Source of the DNA: Actinomycetota bacterium
Lineage (GTDB): Bacteria; Actinomycetota; Acidimicrobiia; Acidimicrobiales; Ilumatobacteraceae
DNA length: 41,842 nucleotides
NCBI GenBank assembly: GCA_018882725.1
Contig: VERK01000002.1
Span: 1 to 41,842, forward strand
Direction of reading: 5' to 3'
Below are positions 1 through 8,797 of the stretch, one piece after another. The notes below the pieces were generated by a model. The model was not told where the DNA came from. It made no database searches and saw only the letters and a list, made by a program, of their open reading frames with translations. Position 1 is the first letter of the stretch. Every line of letters begins with the position of its first letter. Made by a program: the position numbers and the translations under genes.

Positions 1-363
1 ACCCTGGGCCGAGAGCATCAACAAGTGCTTCTTGGCCGAACGGTCGAGCGTGTACGACGCGTAGTACTCCTCGGCGATGTCGCTCGCGTGTTCGACCCAC
101 AGCCGCTTCACCACGTGGCCCTTGATGTCCATGCCGAGAATGTTTCCGGCGTGGAGGCGAACCTCGTCGGTGTTGTTGGCCAACTTGATGCCGCCGGCCT
201 TGCCGCGGCCACCCACTTGCACCTGCGCCTTGACGACGACCGGGAAGCCGGATGCACTGGCAACCTTCACGGCTTCGTCGACCGTGTCGGCGACGCCTCC
301 GGGGCTGACGGGGATGTCGAAGCGGGCGAAGTACTGCTTGCCCTGGTATTCGAACAGGTCCAT
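1..363 (-). CDS. sucC: Succinyl-CoA ligase (ADP-forming) beta subunit, N-terminal part (runs off the window edge)
   Basis: Reverse-strand translation MDLFEYQGKQYFARFDIPVSPGGVADTVDEAVKVASASGFPVVVKAQVQVGGRGKAGGIKLA is a typical SucC ATP-grasp N-terminus; SD-like AGAGGA upstream. Confidence 0.93.
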   Translation of the reverse strand, partial: MDLFEYQGKQYFARFDIPVSPGGVADTVDEAVKVASASGFPVVVKAQVQVGGRGKAGGIKLANNTDEVRLHAGNILGMDIKGHVVKRLWVEHASDIAEEYYASYTLDRSAKKHLLMLSAQG

Positions 364-427
364 GTCGGGGGATCCTCTTTCTGTTCGCGATCGGTTACGG
401 ACGAAGTTGTTGAGTGGCGCGGCGCGG

Positions 428-844
428 TTACACCGTGACGGCGTCTTCACGCGCGTCGAGTTCGATTTCGAGCCACTGTGCGATGGCCTTGAGCGACGAA
501 CCAGGGCCGAAGATCTCCGCCACTCCCTGCTCGCGCAGTGTGCGGGCATCGGCATCGGGAATCACGCCGCCGCCGAACACGAGCATGTCGGCGAGATCAC
601 GTGAGCGCAGTTCTTCCATCACGCGAGGGAAGAGTGTGAGGTGGGCACCGGAGAGAAGTGACAGGCCGACCGCGTCGACGTCTTCTTGAAGTGCGGTCTC
701 GGCGATCTGCTCGGGGGTCTGGTGCAGACCGGTGTAGATGACCTCGAACCCGTGGTCTCGCAGAGCACGGGTGATGGTCTTGGCCCCGCGATCGTGGCCG
801 TCGAGGCCAGGCTTGGCGACGACGATTCGATACGGCCGCTTCAC
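428..844 (-). CDS. Stand-alone cobalamin B12-binding domain protein (acyl-CoA mutase small-subunit type)
   Basis: RPYRIVVAKPGLDGHDRGAKTI carries the DxHxxG B12 motif, plus GLSLLSGAH and FGGGVIPDAD; GTG start at 844 is more plausible than the longer ORF. Confidence 0.88.
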   Translation of the reverse strand: MKRPYRIVVAKPGLDGHDRGAKTITRALRDHGFEVIYTGLHQTPEQIAETALQEDVDAVGLSLLSGAHLTLFPRVMEELRSRDLADMLVFGGGVIPDADARTLREQGVAEIFGPGSSLKAIAQWLEIELDAREDAVTV

Positions 845-938
845 GGCGGTAGACCCTAGGTCCTGCCCGCCCGGGGCGCACATTTCGCCCCGAGCAGGCC
901 ATCAGCCGGCGTCCCACCGCGAACGCCGCCTGACGAGA

Positions 939-1589
939 TCAGTGGGCGCGCAGGATCGCCCCGCCGAACGAGCCGGTGGCCACCAGGCGGACGACCTGGC
1001 CTCCCTCGACGACCGAGACGACCGCGACGAGGCCATCGGGGTCGGCCGCGGTGATCTGGTCGAGGACGGCATCGGTCAGGTTGGCGTCCAGAACGGCCAC
1101 CTGTGACTGCGTCGTACTACCCGCATCTTGAACACCGCGGGGGGTCGGCGTCTGACCCACCGGGTCGAGGTCGACCGAGTCGTTCATCGCTGGCTGGTCG
1201 CTGCCGACCGAGCCGGTGCTCGGCGAATCGTCCGAGATAGCGCCAGCATCGTCACCGGCATCGTCGCCCGAGTCGTCACCAGCATCGTCACCCGGATTCG
1301 GGTTCGAACCACTGGGCTCGCTCTGGTGGGTGTGATCGTCATGTCCGTAGCCGTGGCCGTTGCCATGGTCTTCGTGCCCGCGGCCGCGACCGGGGTTGTC
1401 GTCTTCGTCATGGCCGCGAACCGCGTCGGGGTTCGGATGGCCGTTCTCCTCGTGAGCCTCCTGGCTACGACTCGATGACCTCTCGGCTCCATTGCTGGCA
1501 GCGGCACCCGAGACACCAGCGCCCAGAACCACCGCGGTCGCGGCGGTGAGGGCGAGGGCCAGGCGGAGGGGGCGGCGGTTGATCTTCAC
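939..1589 (-). CDS. Secreted low-complexity protein rich in His/Asp/Gly
   Basis: GTG start with signal peptide-like MKINRRPLRLALALTAATAVVLGAGVSGAAA, then GHDEDDNPGRGRGHEDHGNGHGYGHDDHTHQ and GDDAGDDSGDDAGDDAG. Confidence 0.7.
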   Translation of the reverse strand: MKINRRPLRLALALTAATAVVLGAGVSGAAASNGAERSSSRSQEAHEENGHPNPDAVRGHDEDDNPGRGRGHEDHGNGHGYGHDDHTHQSEPSGSNPNPGDDAGDDSGDDAGDDAGAISDDSPSTGSVGSDQPAMNDSVDLDPVGQTPTPRGVQDAGSTTQSQVAVLDANLTDAVLDQITAADPDGLVAVVSVVEGGQVVRLVATGSFGGAILRAH

Positions 1590-1695
1590 GGTGGTTCCTT
1601 TCGTCGTGAGCGCCCATTGCGCTCTCACCGGACAAGAGGCCCCTGGCACACGGTCCTCGCAAAAACTTCGGAAATTTCTTGGGCAGACTTGGGCC

Positions 1696-2196
1696 GTGCG
1701 TCGTCCCGAGCTCCGCTCCCCCTTGGCCCGGGCCGTGGCCCCGGTGGCGGCCGGACTCGGCTTCTTCACGGTCCTCGGTCTCCTGATGTGGGGAATCGCG
1801 TCGCTGATGGCCGGTGAACAGGCCCAGACCACCACCTTCACGCCCGATCGTCTGCAGGTGGGCTCGATCACGCGGTGGGCCGATTCGATCGACGCCGATG
1901 GACCCGTGTTGTTCCCTGGTCTCGGCACCACATCGGGTGAACGCACGCTCGTACTCGACCACAACGGCACCAACGTCGAGAAGGGTTGGGTCGTCTACTA
2001 CGCGTACCCCGCCGATCGCGGCCCCGAGTGCGCGGTCGAACAAGTGGAGGGCACCGACGACTTCGTCGACTGCGAGGGTCGAACACTCGACGTGACCGAA
2101 TTGTCGCCGCCCACCAACGGCGAATACCCGATCGTCGAAGACCGCAAGACGATCTTCATCGATCTGGGTGAACGTCCCGCCGACACCACGCCGTAG
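1696..2196 (+). CDS. Putative membrane-anchored protein of unknown function
   Basis: GTG start; N-terminal TM segment VAPVAAGLGFFTVLGLLMWGIASLMA followed by an extracytoplasmic domain. Confidence 0.65.
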   Translation: MRRPELRSPLARAVAPVAAGLGFFTVLGLLMWGIASLMAGEQAQTTTFTPDRLQVGSITRWADSIDADGPVLFPGLGTTSGERTLVLDHNGTNVEKGWVVYYAYPADRGPECAVEQVEGTDDFVDCEGRTLDVTELSPPTNGEYPIVEDRKTIFIDLGERPADTTP

Positions 2197-2209
2197 TTCA
2201 GCGGACGCG

Positions 2210-3052
2210 TCAGCGCGGGAACAACTGCGGAAACCACTGACCCGACAATGGCTCACCGGGTGTGCGCGGATCGCGATCACCGAACAACTGTGTGAAGTCG
2301 GGTGAGCACGTCCACTCGCGCGGTGCGAACACCATGTCGTCTCCGAGCACACGCAGACTGAACACTCGCCGTCGTCCATTGCCCGACACCCCCGGCGCGC
2401 CGTGAACAGTGAGCATGTGGAACGCGATCGCGTCGCCCGGCTCGAGCGACCATGACTTGATGTCGAAGTCGTCTCGATGCGCGTCGAAGTCGGGGAGTTC
2501 GGTGAGTGAACCCTCGGGGAACCACTTGGCTTCCTTGGTGAGGAACGATCGCGGCATGAGCCATGGTCCGAGGTGAGTACCCGCCACCAATTCGAGGCAC
2601 GACGACACGTCCACCGGATCGACCGGAATCCAGAAACTCACGTTCTGACGACCTTCGACGTCGTAGTACGGCTGATCCTGATGCCACGGTGTGCGTTGTC
2701 GGGTGCGCGCCTCCTTCACCAGTACATGGTCGTGATACAGCCGGATCGCGCGGCTGTCGGTCAACTGCGCGGCCACGTCTCCGAGCGTCGTGATTCGCAT
2801 GAACTCCCCGAACGACTCGTGGTCGCGCCAGGTGCAGAAGTCTTCGATGAAGAACCCCGGATCGTCCGGTGAGCTCGCCACCTTGGCCCGTGGACTCGGT
2901 GTCGCAAGAACGTCGTCGATTCCGGCCGTGAGCAATTCGATCTCGCGGGGCGAGACGACACCGCGCAGAACAACCGCACCATCACGTCGATACGTCTCGA
3001 CGTCGGAACGACTCACGGTGACTCGCGATACCACCTGTTCATTCTGATACAC
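2210..3052 (-). CDS. Phytanoyl-CoA dioxygenase (PhyH) family protein
   Basis: PWHQDQPYYDVEGRQNVSFWIPVDPVDVSSCLELVAGTH and GDAIAFHMLTVHGAPG: Fe(II)/2OG HxD...H layout. Confidence 0.9.
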   Translation of the reverse strand: MYQNEQVVSRVTVSRSDVETYRRDGAVVLRGVVSPREIELLTAGIDDVLATPSPRAKVASSPDDPGFFIEDFCTWRDHESFGEFMRITTLGDVAAQLTDSRAIRLYHDHVLVKEARTRQRTPWHQDQPYYDVEGRQNVSFWIPVDPVDVSSCLELVAGTHLGPWLMPRSFLTKEAKWFPEGSLTELPDFDAHRDDFDIKSWSLEPGDAIAFHMLTVHGAPGVSGNGRRRVFSLRVLGDDMVFAPREWTCSPDFTQLFGDRDPRTPGEPLSGQWFPQLFPR

Positions 3053-3074
3053 GCCGTCTGATACAAGAGAACGC

Positions 3075-3602
3075 GTGCCCTACACGCCGATCATCGGAAC
3101 TCTCGGCTACATGATCGACCGAGCCAACGACACGGTGTTGCTGGTCCATCGCAACAAACGCGCCGGTGACGAGCACCTCGGCAAGTGGAACGGTTTGGGG
3201 GGAAAACTCGAACCAGGTGAAGATCTCGCGGCTGGTATGCGACGGGAGTTGCTCGAGGAAGCGCACATTCACGTTCGTGCCATGACTCTTCGCGGAACGA
3301 TCTCGTGGCCCGGATTCGGAGCCAACGGCGAGGACTGGTTGGGCCCGATCTTCCTCATCGATCGCTGGGACGGAACACCACCGGCGTCGAATGCCGAGGG
3401 TGACCTGGCCTGGATCGCCACCGAACGCATCCGACGGGCCTGCAGTGACGACGCGGCCGTGCGCGAGTCGGCTGACTTGCCGATGTGGGAAGGCGACCGC
3501 TTCTTCTTGCCGTTGGTGTTCGACGACGACCCGCGGCCCTTCCATGGTGTGATGCCCTACGCCAACGGTCGGCCGGTCTCGTGGACCTTCGAGCGCTGGT
3601 GA
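3075..3602 (+). CDS. NUDIX hydrolase (MutT / 8-oxo-dGTP diphosphatase-like)
   Basis: Nudix box GGKLEPGEDLAAGMRRELLEEAHI. Confidence 0.9.
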   Translation: MPYTPIIGTLGYMIDRANDTVLLVHRNKRAGDEHLGKWNGLGGKLEPGEDLAAGMRRELLEEAHIHVRAMTLRGTISWPGFGANGEDWLGPIFLIDRWDGTPPASNAEGDLAWIATERIRRACSDDAAVRESADLPMWEGDRFFLPLVFDDDPRPFHGVMPYANGRPVSWTFERW

Positions 3603-3668
3603 ACACCGACGCTCACACTGATAACGCGTCCGGCGCACACTGAATCACGCTGTCTTCGTTCCCTCTCC

Positions 3669-3926
3669 ATGCCCGAGAGGAATTCGTTCTGGCGTCGCAC
3701 CTTCGACGCCGCCCGATCGCACGGCGATTGGCATCGTGTCGACAAGCTCTACACACGCAACACCGCCGCTCAGATCGCGAGCGACATCCGACGTGCGCAT
3801 CTCGACGGACGTCAGTCGATCCGGACACAAGGAATTCGTCGGGGTGAACAATGGGAGGCCCGCTGGTCCGACATCAAGACCGGCGCACCGGGCGATTGCG
3901 AAGTGTGGATCAGACTCGTGCGCTGA
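3669..3926 (+). CDS. Small hypothetical protein, paralogue of the convergent ORF 3936..4268
   Basis: Shares FW...D.AR...W.RV...YT..TAAQIASDIR..H......GI..GE.W.ARW with the convergent ORF. Confidence 0.65.
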   Translation: MPERNSFWRRTFDAARSHGDWHRVDKLYTRNTAAQIASDIRRAHLDGRQSIRTQGIRRGEQWEARWSDIKTGAPGDCEVWIRLVR

Positions 3927-3935
3927 TCACGCGCA

Positions 3936-4268
3936 TCACTTCTGGTAGCCGACGAACTTGATCCAGATCGAGAAGCTGCCGGGCGGGCACTTCTCGTCGG
4001 CACCCCATCGTGCGGTCCACAACTCGCCGGGGAGAATGCCGCGCACACGCAACGTGTCGAGCGGACGACGATGCGACGAACGGATGTCGCTCGCGATCTG
4101 AGCCGCAGTCGACGCGGTGTAAAAGCGCTGCACGCGAACCCAGCGACTCTGTTGGCGCGCCTCGTCGAGTGCGAGCACCCAGAACGACTGACGTTGCCAG
4201 TGCCCACCGTTCGGTGGCTCTTCAGCCACGACACGCCGCGACGCTCTCGAGTGGCCCCGCTCCGCCAT
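3936..4268 (-). CDS. Small hypothetical protein, paralogue of 3669..3926
   Basis: FWVLALDEARQQSRWVRVQRFYTASTAAQIASDIRSSH...RVRGILPGELWTARWG aligns with the neighbouring ORF over most of its length. Confidence 0.65.
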   Translation of the reverse strand: MAERGHSRASRRVVAEEPPNGGHWQRQSFWVLALDEARQQSRWVRVQRFYTASTAAQIASDIRSSHRRPLDTLRVRGILPGELWTARWGADEKCPPGSFSIWIKFVGYQK

Positions 4269-4373
4269 GCCCTCAGTGTCGTCAATAGAAGTAGATCTGT
4301 CATCACAATCGGTGAGAACCGTCTACACCATTTTCTTAGACGATTAAGGAAATAGCTCCAGGTGACGACGAGT

Positions 4374-4964
4374 TCACGCCGCTGACGTGCTCACACCATT
4401 AGTTGCTAGGCCATCCACGACTAACCGGGCCTTCTCTTGTGCTCGATGAACTCGACGCAACACGGTGGTGTGCGATTCAGCGTTGATGCCGGCCACCTCC
4501 GAGAAGTTGAGACCCACCAGACGAGTTCGACAGAAATCGCGCTGCTCGTCGGAGGTCATGGTGGACAGCACGGCGCCGAGGAGTTCGCGGCCCTCGATCT
4601 CGGTCGTGGCGTCGACATCGGATGCGTGCGACTCGATCGTGTGATCGAGGGACGACACGTCGCGACCGCGACGGGCTCCGGCACCACGTTGGGCGTCGTT
4701 GCTACGAATGGCATCGACCAACAACGACTTGCGAATCGCCCGCACGTAGGCCGCGCCGCTCGGATACTGGTCGACTTCCCGACGAACCGTCTTCACCAAA
4801 CGCAACGACAAGCGCGACACCGCTTCGTCGGCCAAGCCATACGGCAATTGGCGCGATTCGAAGATTCGGCGCGCGGTGGCGAGAGCCTCGCTCACGAATG
4901 CTTCTTCGCGGGCCGTGAATGCGATCCGCTGAGACGGATGGACTCGACGCTTCGACATGCTCAC
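4374..4964 (-). CDS. Sigma-70/ECF-like RNA polymerase sigma factor-related protein
   Basis: Region 2-like YVRAIRKSLLVDAIR and region 4-like LLGAVLSTMTSDEQRDFCRTRLVGLNFSEVAGINAESHTTVLRRVHRAQEKAR; SD-like AAGGAG upstream. Confidence 0.6.
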   Translation of the reverse strand: MSMSKRRVHPSQRIAFTAREEAFVSEALATARRIFESRQLPYGLADEAVSRLSLRLVKTVRREVDQYPSGAAYVRAIRKSLLVDAIRSNDAQRGAGARRGRDVSSLDHTIESHASDVDATTEIEGRELLGAVLSTMTSDEQRDFCRTRLVGLNFSEVAGINAESHTTVLRRVHRAQEKARLVVDGLATNGVSTSAA

Positions 4965-5044
4965 TCCTTCGCCGCCCCGGTTGGTTCGGCGAGACCAGAG
5001 TGACCAGGGGGTGTGTCAGAGAACAGGTGTTCGATGCACGAACA

Positions 5045-6577
5045 TCACGACGAGCTCTTGTCACGCAAATGCCGGCCGATGTAGGCGACCACCACCTGCT
5101 GCGTCTCGTTGTCGAAGAACACGTGCACTCGGTACAGGCTGGCACCCTTGCCGTTGCGGATGTGGGCCACCGCGTACTCCGTTCGACCACGCCACGTGAA
5201 CGCGTAGTCCTCGGAGAACTTGCGCTCGGCGGTGTCGGAAATTCCACCGGCGTAATTCAGCCCGAGGCTGCGGCACGAGATGGTGAGTGATGCGTTGTTG
5301 ATGCGACCGCTCTTCCAGTCACCGGCCACTACGTCGAGGCGGACCAGATCTTCGAGAAGTCGATCGGCGTTGACACCGTCGAGGTGCGCGGCGGTTTCGA
5401 TCGCACGTTGATGGAACGTGAGGTGTGTGCAGAGATCGCGCGCCTTGGCCACCGCGTCGGAAGCCGACGATGCTCGTAACTCGGTTCCCCGCTTGCCCAG
5501 TCGAATTTCGAGGGCCACGTTGCGCTGCACCAATTGATCGACGAGACCTTCACGATTCTCGAGAAGTTGGTTGCGCTCGTCGATGGTGCGATCGGCCTCG
5601 GCCAGCGCCTGCTCGAGTTCGTCGATGCGGTTGTACGCCTCCTGCCAACCTTCGAGGGCCGCGCTGTACTCGTCCCAAGCCACCGACTGATCCGACGAGT
5701 CGGTGGTGGCGACCGTCGGCGTGGTGGGAACCACGATCGCCGCCGCCGTGGCGATCGTTTCGGCCGCCTTGGGCTCGCGTGGACGCCGGGTGAACGCCGG
5801 CGAACGCAACGGAGCGAGCGAATTGAATGCGGCCTCGTTCACCAATGCGAGACAGTCACGTAGTTCGTGCTCGGCTTCGACCGCGGTGACCTTCGACCCA
5901 CCCCACTGGCGCACGTCGCGACCCGGCCAGAACAGAGTCAGCCCGCGCGCGTTGAGAACCTCGAGGCCGTACAGAGCGTGGAAAGCAGTACGAGCCGCGT
6001 CACCTTCGAGTCGGTAGAGATGAGCCTGACCGGCGACACGGAGTCCGATCGACTCGACCTTGTACAGCGGTGTGCTCCTGGACGGCACGGTCTCGACCAA
6101 CACCGGCAACAGGCGACCCTTGGCGTCGCAGAAGGCCGCGACTTCTTGGGCCGCCATCGACTCGGACACCAATCGGACGCCCGCGAGTACGCGCTGGTTG
6201 GCGTCGTACAGGCGAGCGATCTCGAGAACGCGTGACACCAACTTCTGTACTGAAGCCACCGGGACATCGTTGGACGTCGGTGCGATGCGGCGTCCACCCG
6301 GGACGAGAACCACCCGCGCTTCGAAGGTGGTGGTCGTGTCGTCACTCGCAATCGTGATCGTGGTGGTGGCCACTGAGTTGCCGACGAGACCACGATCGAC
6401 CGACAAACGCCACCACCGTTCGGGTTGATCGTTGTCGACACGTACGGAGACACCGGCCTCACGTTCTTCGAACGGATGCTCGACCTCCACCCAATCGGTG
6501 ACCACGCGGCGGACCGAGTCGGTCTGCGCCGGAGTCCAGGCCGGTCCATCGAGGCGCATGGCGTAGACCGGTCGCAT
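5045..6577 (-). CDS. Uncharacterised 510-aa coiled-coil protein with C-terminal VHVFFDNETQQVVVAYIGRHL tail
   Basis: Long ORF with consistent coding bias; central coiled coil (IDELEQALAEADRTIDERNQLLENREGLVDQLVQRN); compact C-terminal basic/hydrophobic domain. Confidence 0.75.
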   Translation of the reverse strand: MRPVYAMRLDGPAWTPAQTDSVRRVVTDWVEVEHPFEEREAGVSVRVDNDQPERWWRLSVDRGLVGNSVATTTITIASDDTTTTFEARVVLVPGGRRIAPTSNDVPVASVQKLVSRVLEIARLYDANQRVLAGVRLVSESMAAQEVAAFCDAKGRLLPVLVETVPSRSTPLYKVESIGLRVAGQAHLYRLEGDAARTAFHALYGLEVLNARGLTLFWPGRDVRQWGGSKVTAVEAEHELRDCLALVNEAAFNSLAPLRSPAFTRRPREPKAAETIATAAAIVVPTTPTVATTDSSDQSVAWDEYSAALEGWQEAYNRIDELEQALAEADRTIDERNQLLENREGLVDQLVQRNVALEIRLGKRGTELRASSASDAVAKARDLCTHLTFHQRAIETAAHLDGVNADRLLEDLVRLDVVAGDWKSGRINNASLTISCRSLGLNYAGGISDTAERKFSEDYAFTWRGRTEYAVAHIRNGKGASLYRVHVFFDNETQQVVVAYIGRHLRDKSSS

Positions 6578-6622
6578 CCCTCCAGTCTCGCCCCTGGCCC
6601 CGGCACCTCCTACCCTCGGAAC

Positions 6623-7075
6623 ATGTTCGATGCCTGGTCAGATGCAACGGCCGAGGCTCTGGTGGTGGCCAATGCGGCGGCCGCTCTCGTGATGACTGGC
6701 CTCATCTGGTTCGTTCAGATCGTCCACTACCCCTTGTTGGCCAACGTCCCGGCCGACCAGAGCACACGGGTGGCCGAAGAGCACCAGCGACGGACTTCTT
6801 ATGTCGTCGCTCTCCCGATGGCCGTGGAGGGTCTCACGACTCTCGCACTCCTCGTCGACCGTCCGAGCGACATCGCGGTGATCTGGCCCTGGTTCGGAGC
6901 AGTGCTCGTTGCAATCGCGCTCGCCTCCACCGTGTTGTTGTCGGTTCCTCTGCATGCACGCATGGCGCGAGCGTTCGATGCGACCACTGGTCCGAGGCTG
7001 GTTCTCACCAATTGGCCGCGAACGATCGCGTGGACACTTCATGGTGTCGTCGGTGTGGTGATGCTCGCGCCGTAG
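6623..7075 (+). CDS. Small integral membrane protein (about 4 TM)
   Basis: Alternating hydrophobic segments; ATG preceded by TACCCT at -6 (leaderless layout). Confidence 0.75.
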   Translation: MFDAWSDATAEALVVANAAAALVMTGLIWFVQIVHYPLLANVPADQSTRVAEEHQRRTSYVVALPMAVEGLTTLALLVDRPSDIAVIWPWFGAVLVAIALASTVLLSVPLHARMARAFDATTGPRLVLTNWPRTIAWTLHGVVGVVMLAP

Positions 7076-7105
7076 GCTGATGTTCGATCGGGCAGGAGAA
7101 CGCTC

Positions 7106-8797
7106 ATGGACAATCAGACCGGCGTCGACAGCTCGGGATTCGAAGAACTCGGCCTACGGCCGCAATTGCTCGCGTCGTTGTCGACGCTCGGCTACGAAGA
7201 ACCCACCCCCATCCAGCGTGAAGCGATCCCTCTGCTCCTGCGCGGACACGATCTACTCGGCCAAGCAGCCACCGGAACCGGCAAAACCGCCGCGTTCGCG
7301 TTGCCGATCCTCGAGAAGATCGACCCCTCGCGTTCCAAGCCGGCACCGTCAGCCCTCGTGCTCGTCCCCACTCGCGAACTCGCGATGCAGGTGAGCGAGG
7401 CCATCTACAAGTACGGCAACCAACTCGGCGCCAAATGCGTTCCGATCTACGGTGGCCAACCCATCGGCCGCCAGATCGACGCCTTGCGTCGCGGAACCCA
7501 CGTCGTCGTGGCGACCCCGGGCCGTGCGCTCGACCACATCCGCAAGGAAACTCTCGAATTGGGCGATGTCGAGATGGTGGTTCTCGACGAAGCCGACGAA
7601 ATGCTCGACATGGGATTCGCTGAAGATCTCGAAGCCATTCTCGAGTCCTTGCCGCCGGCCCGACAAACAGTTCTCTTCTCGGCGACCATGCCGCCGCGTA
7701 TCGAGAAGATCGCACGCGAGTATCTCAGCGAACCAGTGCGTGTCACCATCGAGCGCAAAGCCAGCCAGCCAGGTTCGATTCCCCTCGTTCGCCAATCCGC
7801 GTACATGGTCCCGCGTTTCCACAAAGCGGCCGCACTCGGTCGCATTCTCGACATCGAAGCACCCGAGGCCGCGATCGTCTTCTGCCGCACCCGCGGCGAA
7901 GTCGATCAACTCACCGAAACACTCAACGGACGCGGGTACCGCGCCGAAGCGCTGCACGGCGGCATGGATCAAGAGCAGCGCGACCGAGTGATGGGGCGCG
8001 TGCGCGCGGGTACCGCCGATCTACTCATCGCCACCGACGTGGCCGCCCGCGGACTCGACATCGAACACCTCACACACGTGGTCAACTTCGACGTTCCGTC
8101 GGCACCCGAGTCGTACGTTCACCGCATCGGCCGGGTGGGGCGAGCGGGCCGTGAAGGTGTGGCCATCACCATCGCCGAACCACGTGAGCAGCGCATGCTC
8201 CACAACATCGAGCGGCTCACCAAGCAGAAGATCTCGTTCGAGAAGGTCCCGTCGGTCGAGGCACTCCGCGCCAAGCAGATGGAACTCACGACCGAGAACG
8301 TTCGTGAAGCACTCAGCCTTCCCGACTTGAGCACGTTCGACGAAGTGATCGACGAACTCTCCAAGGAATTCTCCATCGCCGACATCGCCCGCGCGGCCAT
8401 CAAGTTGGCGCACGACGCCGAGCAATCGACTCTCGACGAAGTCGAGATCCCCGATCTCTCGATCGACCGCCCCGAACGTGGTGCACGTCGTGAGCGCGAC
8501 TCGTTCCGCGATCGCGAGCACGGTGGAAAGCGCGAACGTGGCGAACGGTTCAGCGGCAAGACGTCGCGGCTCTGGGTGTCGGTGGGTCGCAAGTCGGGCG
8601 TCCGCCCGGCCGATCTGGTGGGTGCCATCGCCAACGAGAGCGGAGTTCCCGGACGCGACATCGGTGTCCGCATCTTCGATTCGCACTCGATCGTCGAAGT
8701 CCCGGCTTCGCGGGCCGCTCACGTGATCGACTCGATGCGCAACACCGTCATCCGTGGCAAGCGTGCGAGTGTGCGTCACTTCAAGGAGGACAGATGA
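7106..8797 (+). CDS. deaD: DEAD-box ATP-dependent RNA helicase (DeaD/CsdA-like, with DbpA-type C-terminal RNA-binding domain)
   Basis: ATGTGKTAAFALP, PTRELA, VLDEADEMLDMGF, FSATMPP, ATDVAARGLDIEHLTHVVNFD, HRIGRVGRAG; C-terminal RLWVSVGRKSGVRPADLVGAIANESGVPGRDIG. Confidence 0.96.
   Translation: MDNQTGVDSSGFEELGLRPQLLASLSTLGYEEPTPIQREAIPLLLRGHDLLGQAATGTGKTAAFALPILEKIDPSRSKPAPSALVLVPTRELAMQVSEAIYKYGNQLGAKCVPIYGGQPIGRQIDALRRGTHVVVATPGRALDHIRKETLELGDVEMVVLDEADEMLDMGFAEDLEAILESLPPARQTVLFSATMPPRIEKIAREYLSEPVRVTIERKASQPGSIPLVRQSAYMVPRFHKAAALGRILDIEAPEAAIVFCRTRGEVDQLTETLNGRGYRAEALHGGMDQEQRDRVMGRVRAGTADLLIATDVAARGLDIEHLTHVVNFDVPSAPESYVHRIGRVGRAGREGVAITIAEPREQRMLHNIERLTKQKISFEKVPSVEALRAKQMELTTENVREALSLPDLSTFDEVIDELSKEFSIADIARAAIKLAHDAEQSTLDEVEIPDLSIDRPERGARRERDSFRDREHGGKRERGERFSGKTSRLWVSVGRKSGVRPADLVGAIANESGVPGRDIGVRIFDSHSIVEVPASRAAHVIDSMRNTVIRGKRASVRHFKEDR

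Noticed and set aside
1465-2379. 304-aa ORF on - strand
   Set aside because: Overlaps better-supported genes on both strands (1696-2196 +, PhyH -); no domain signal.
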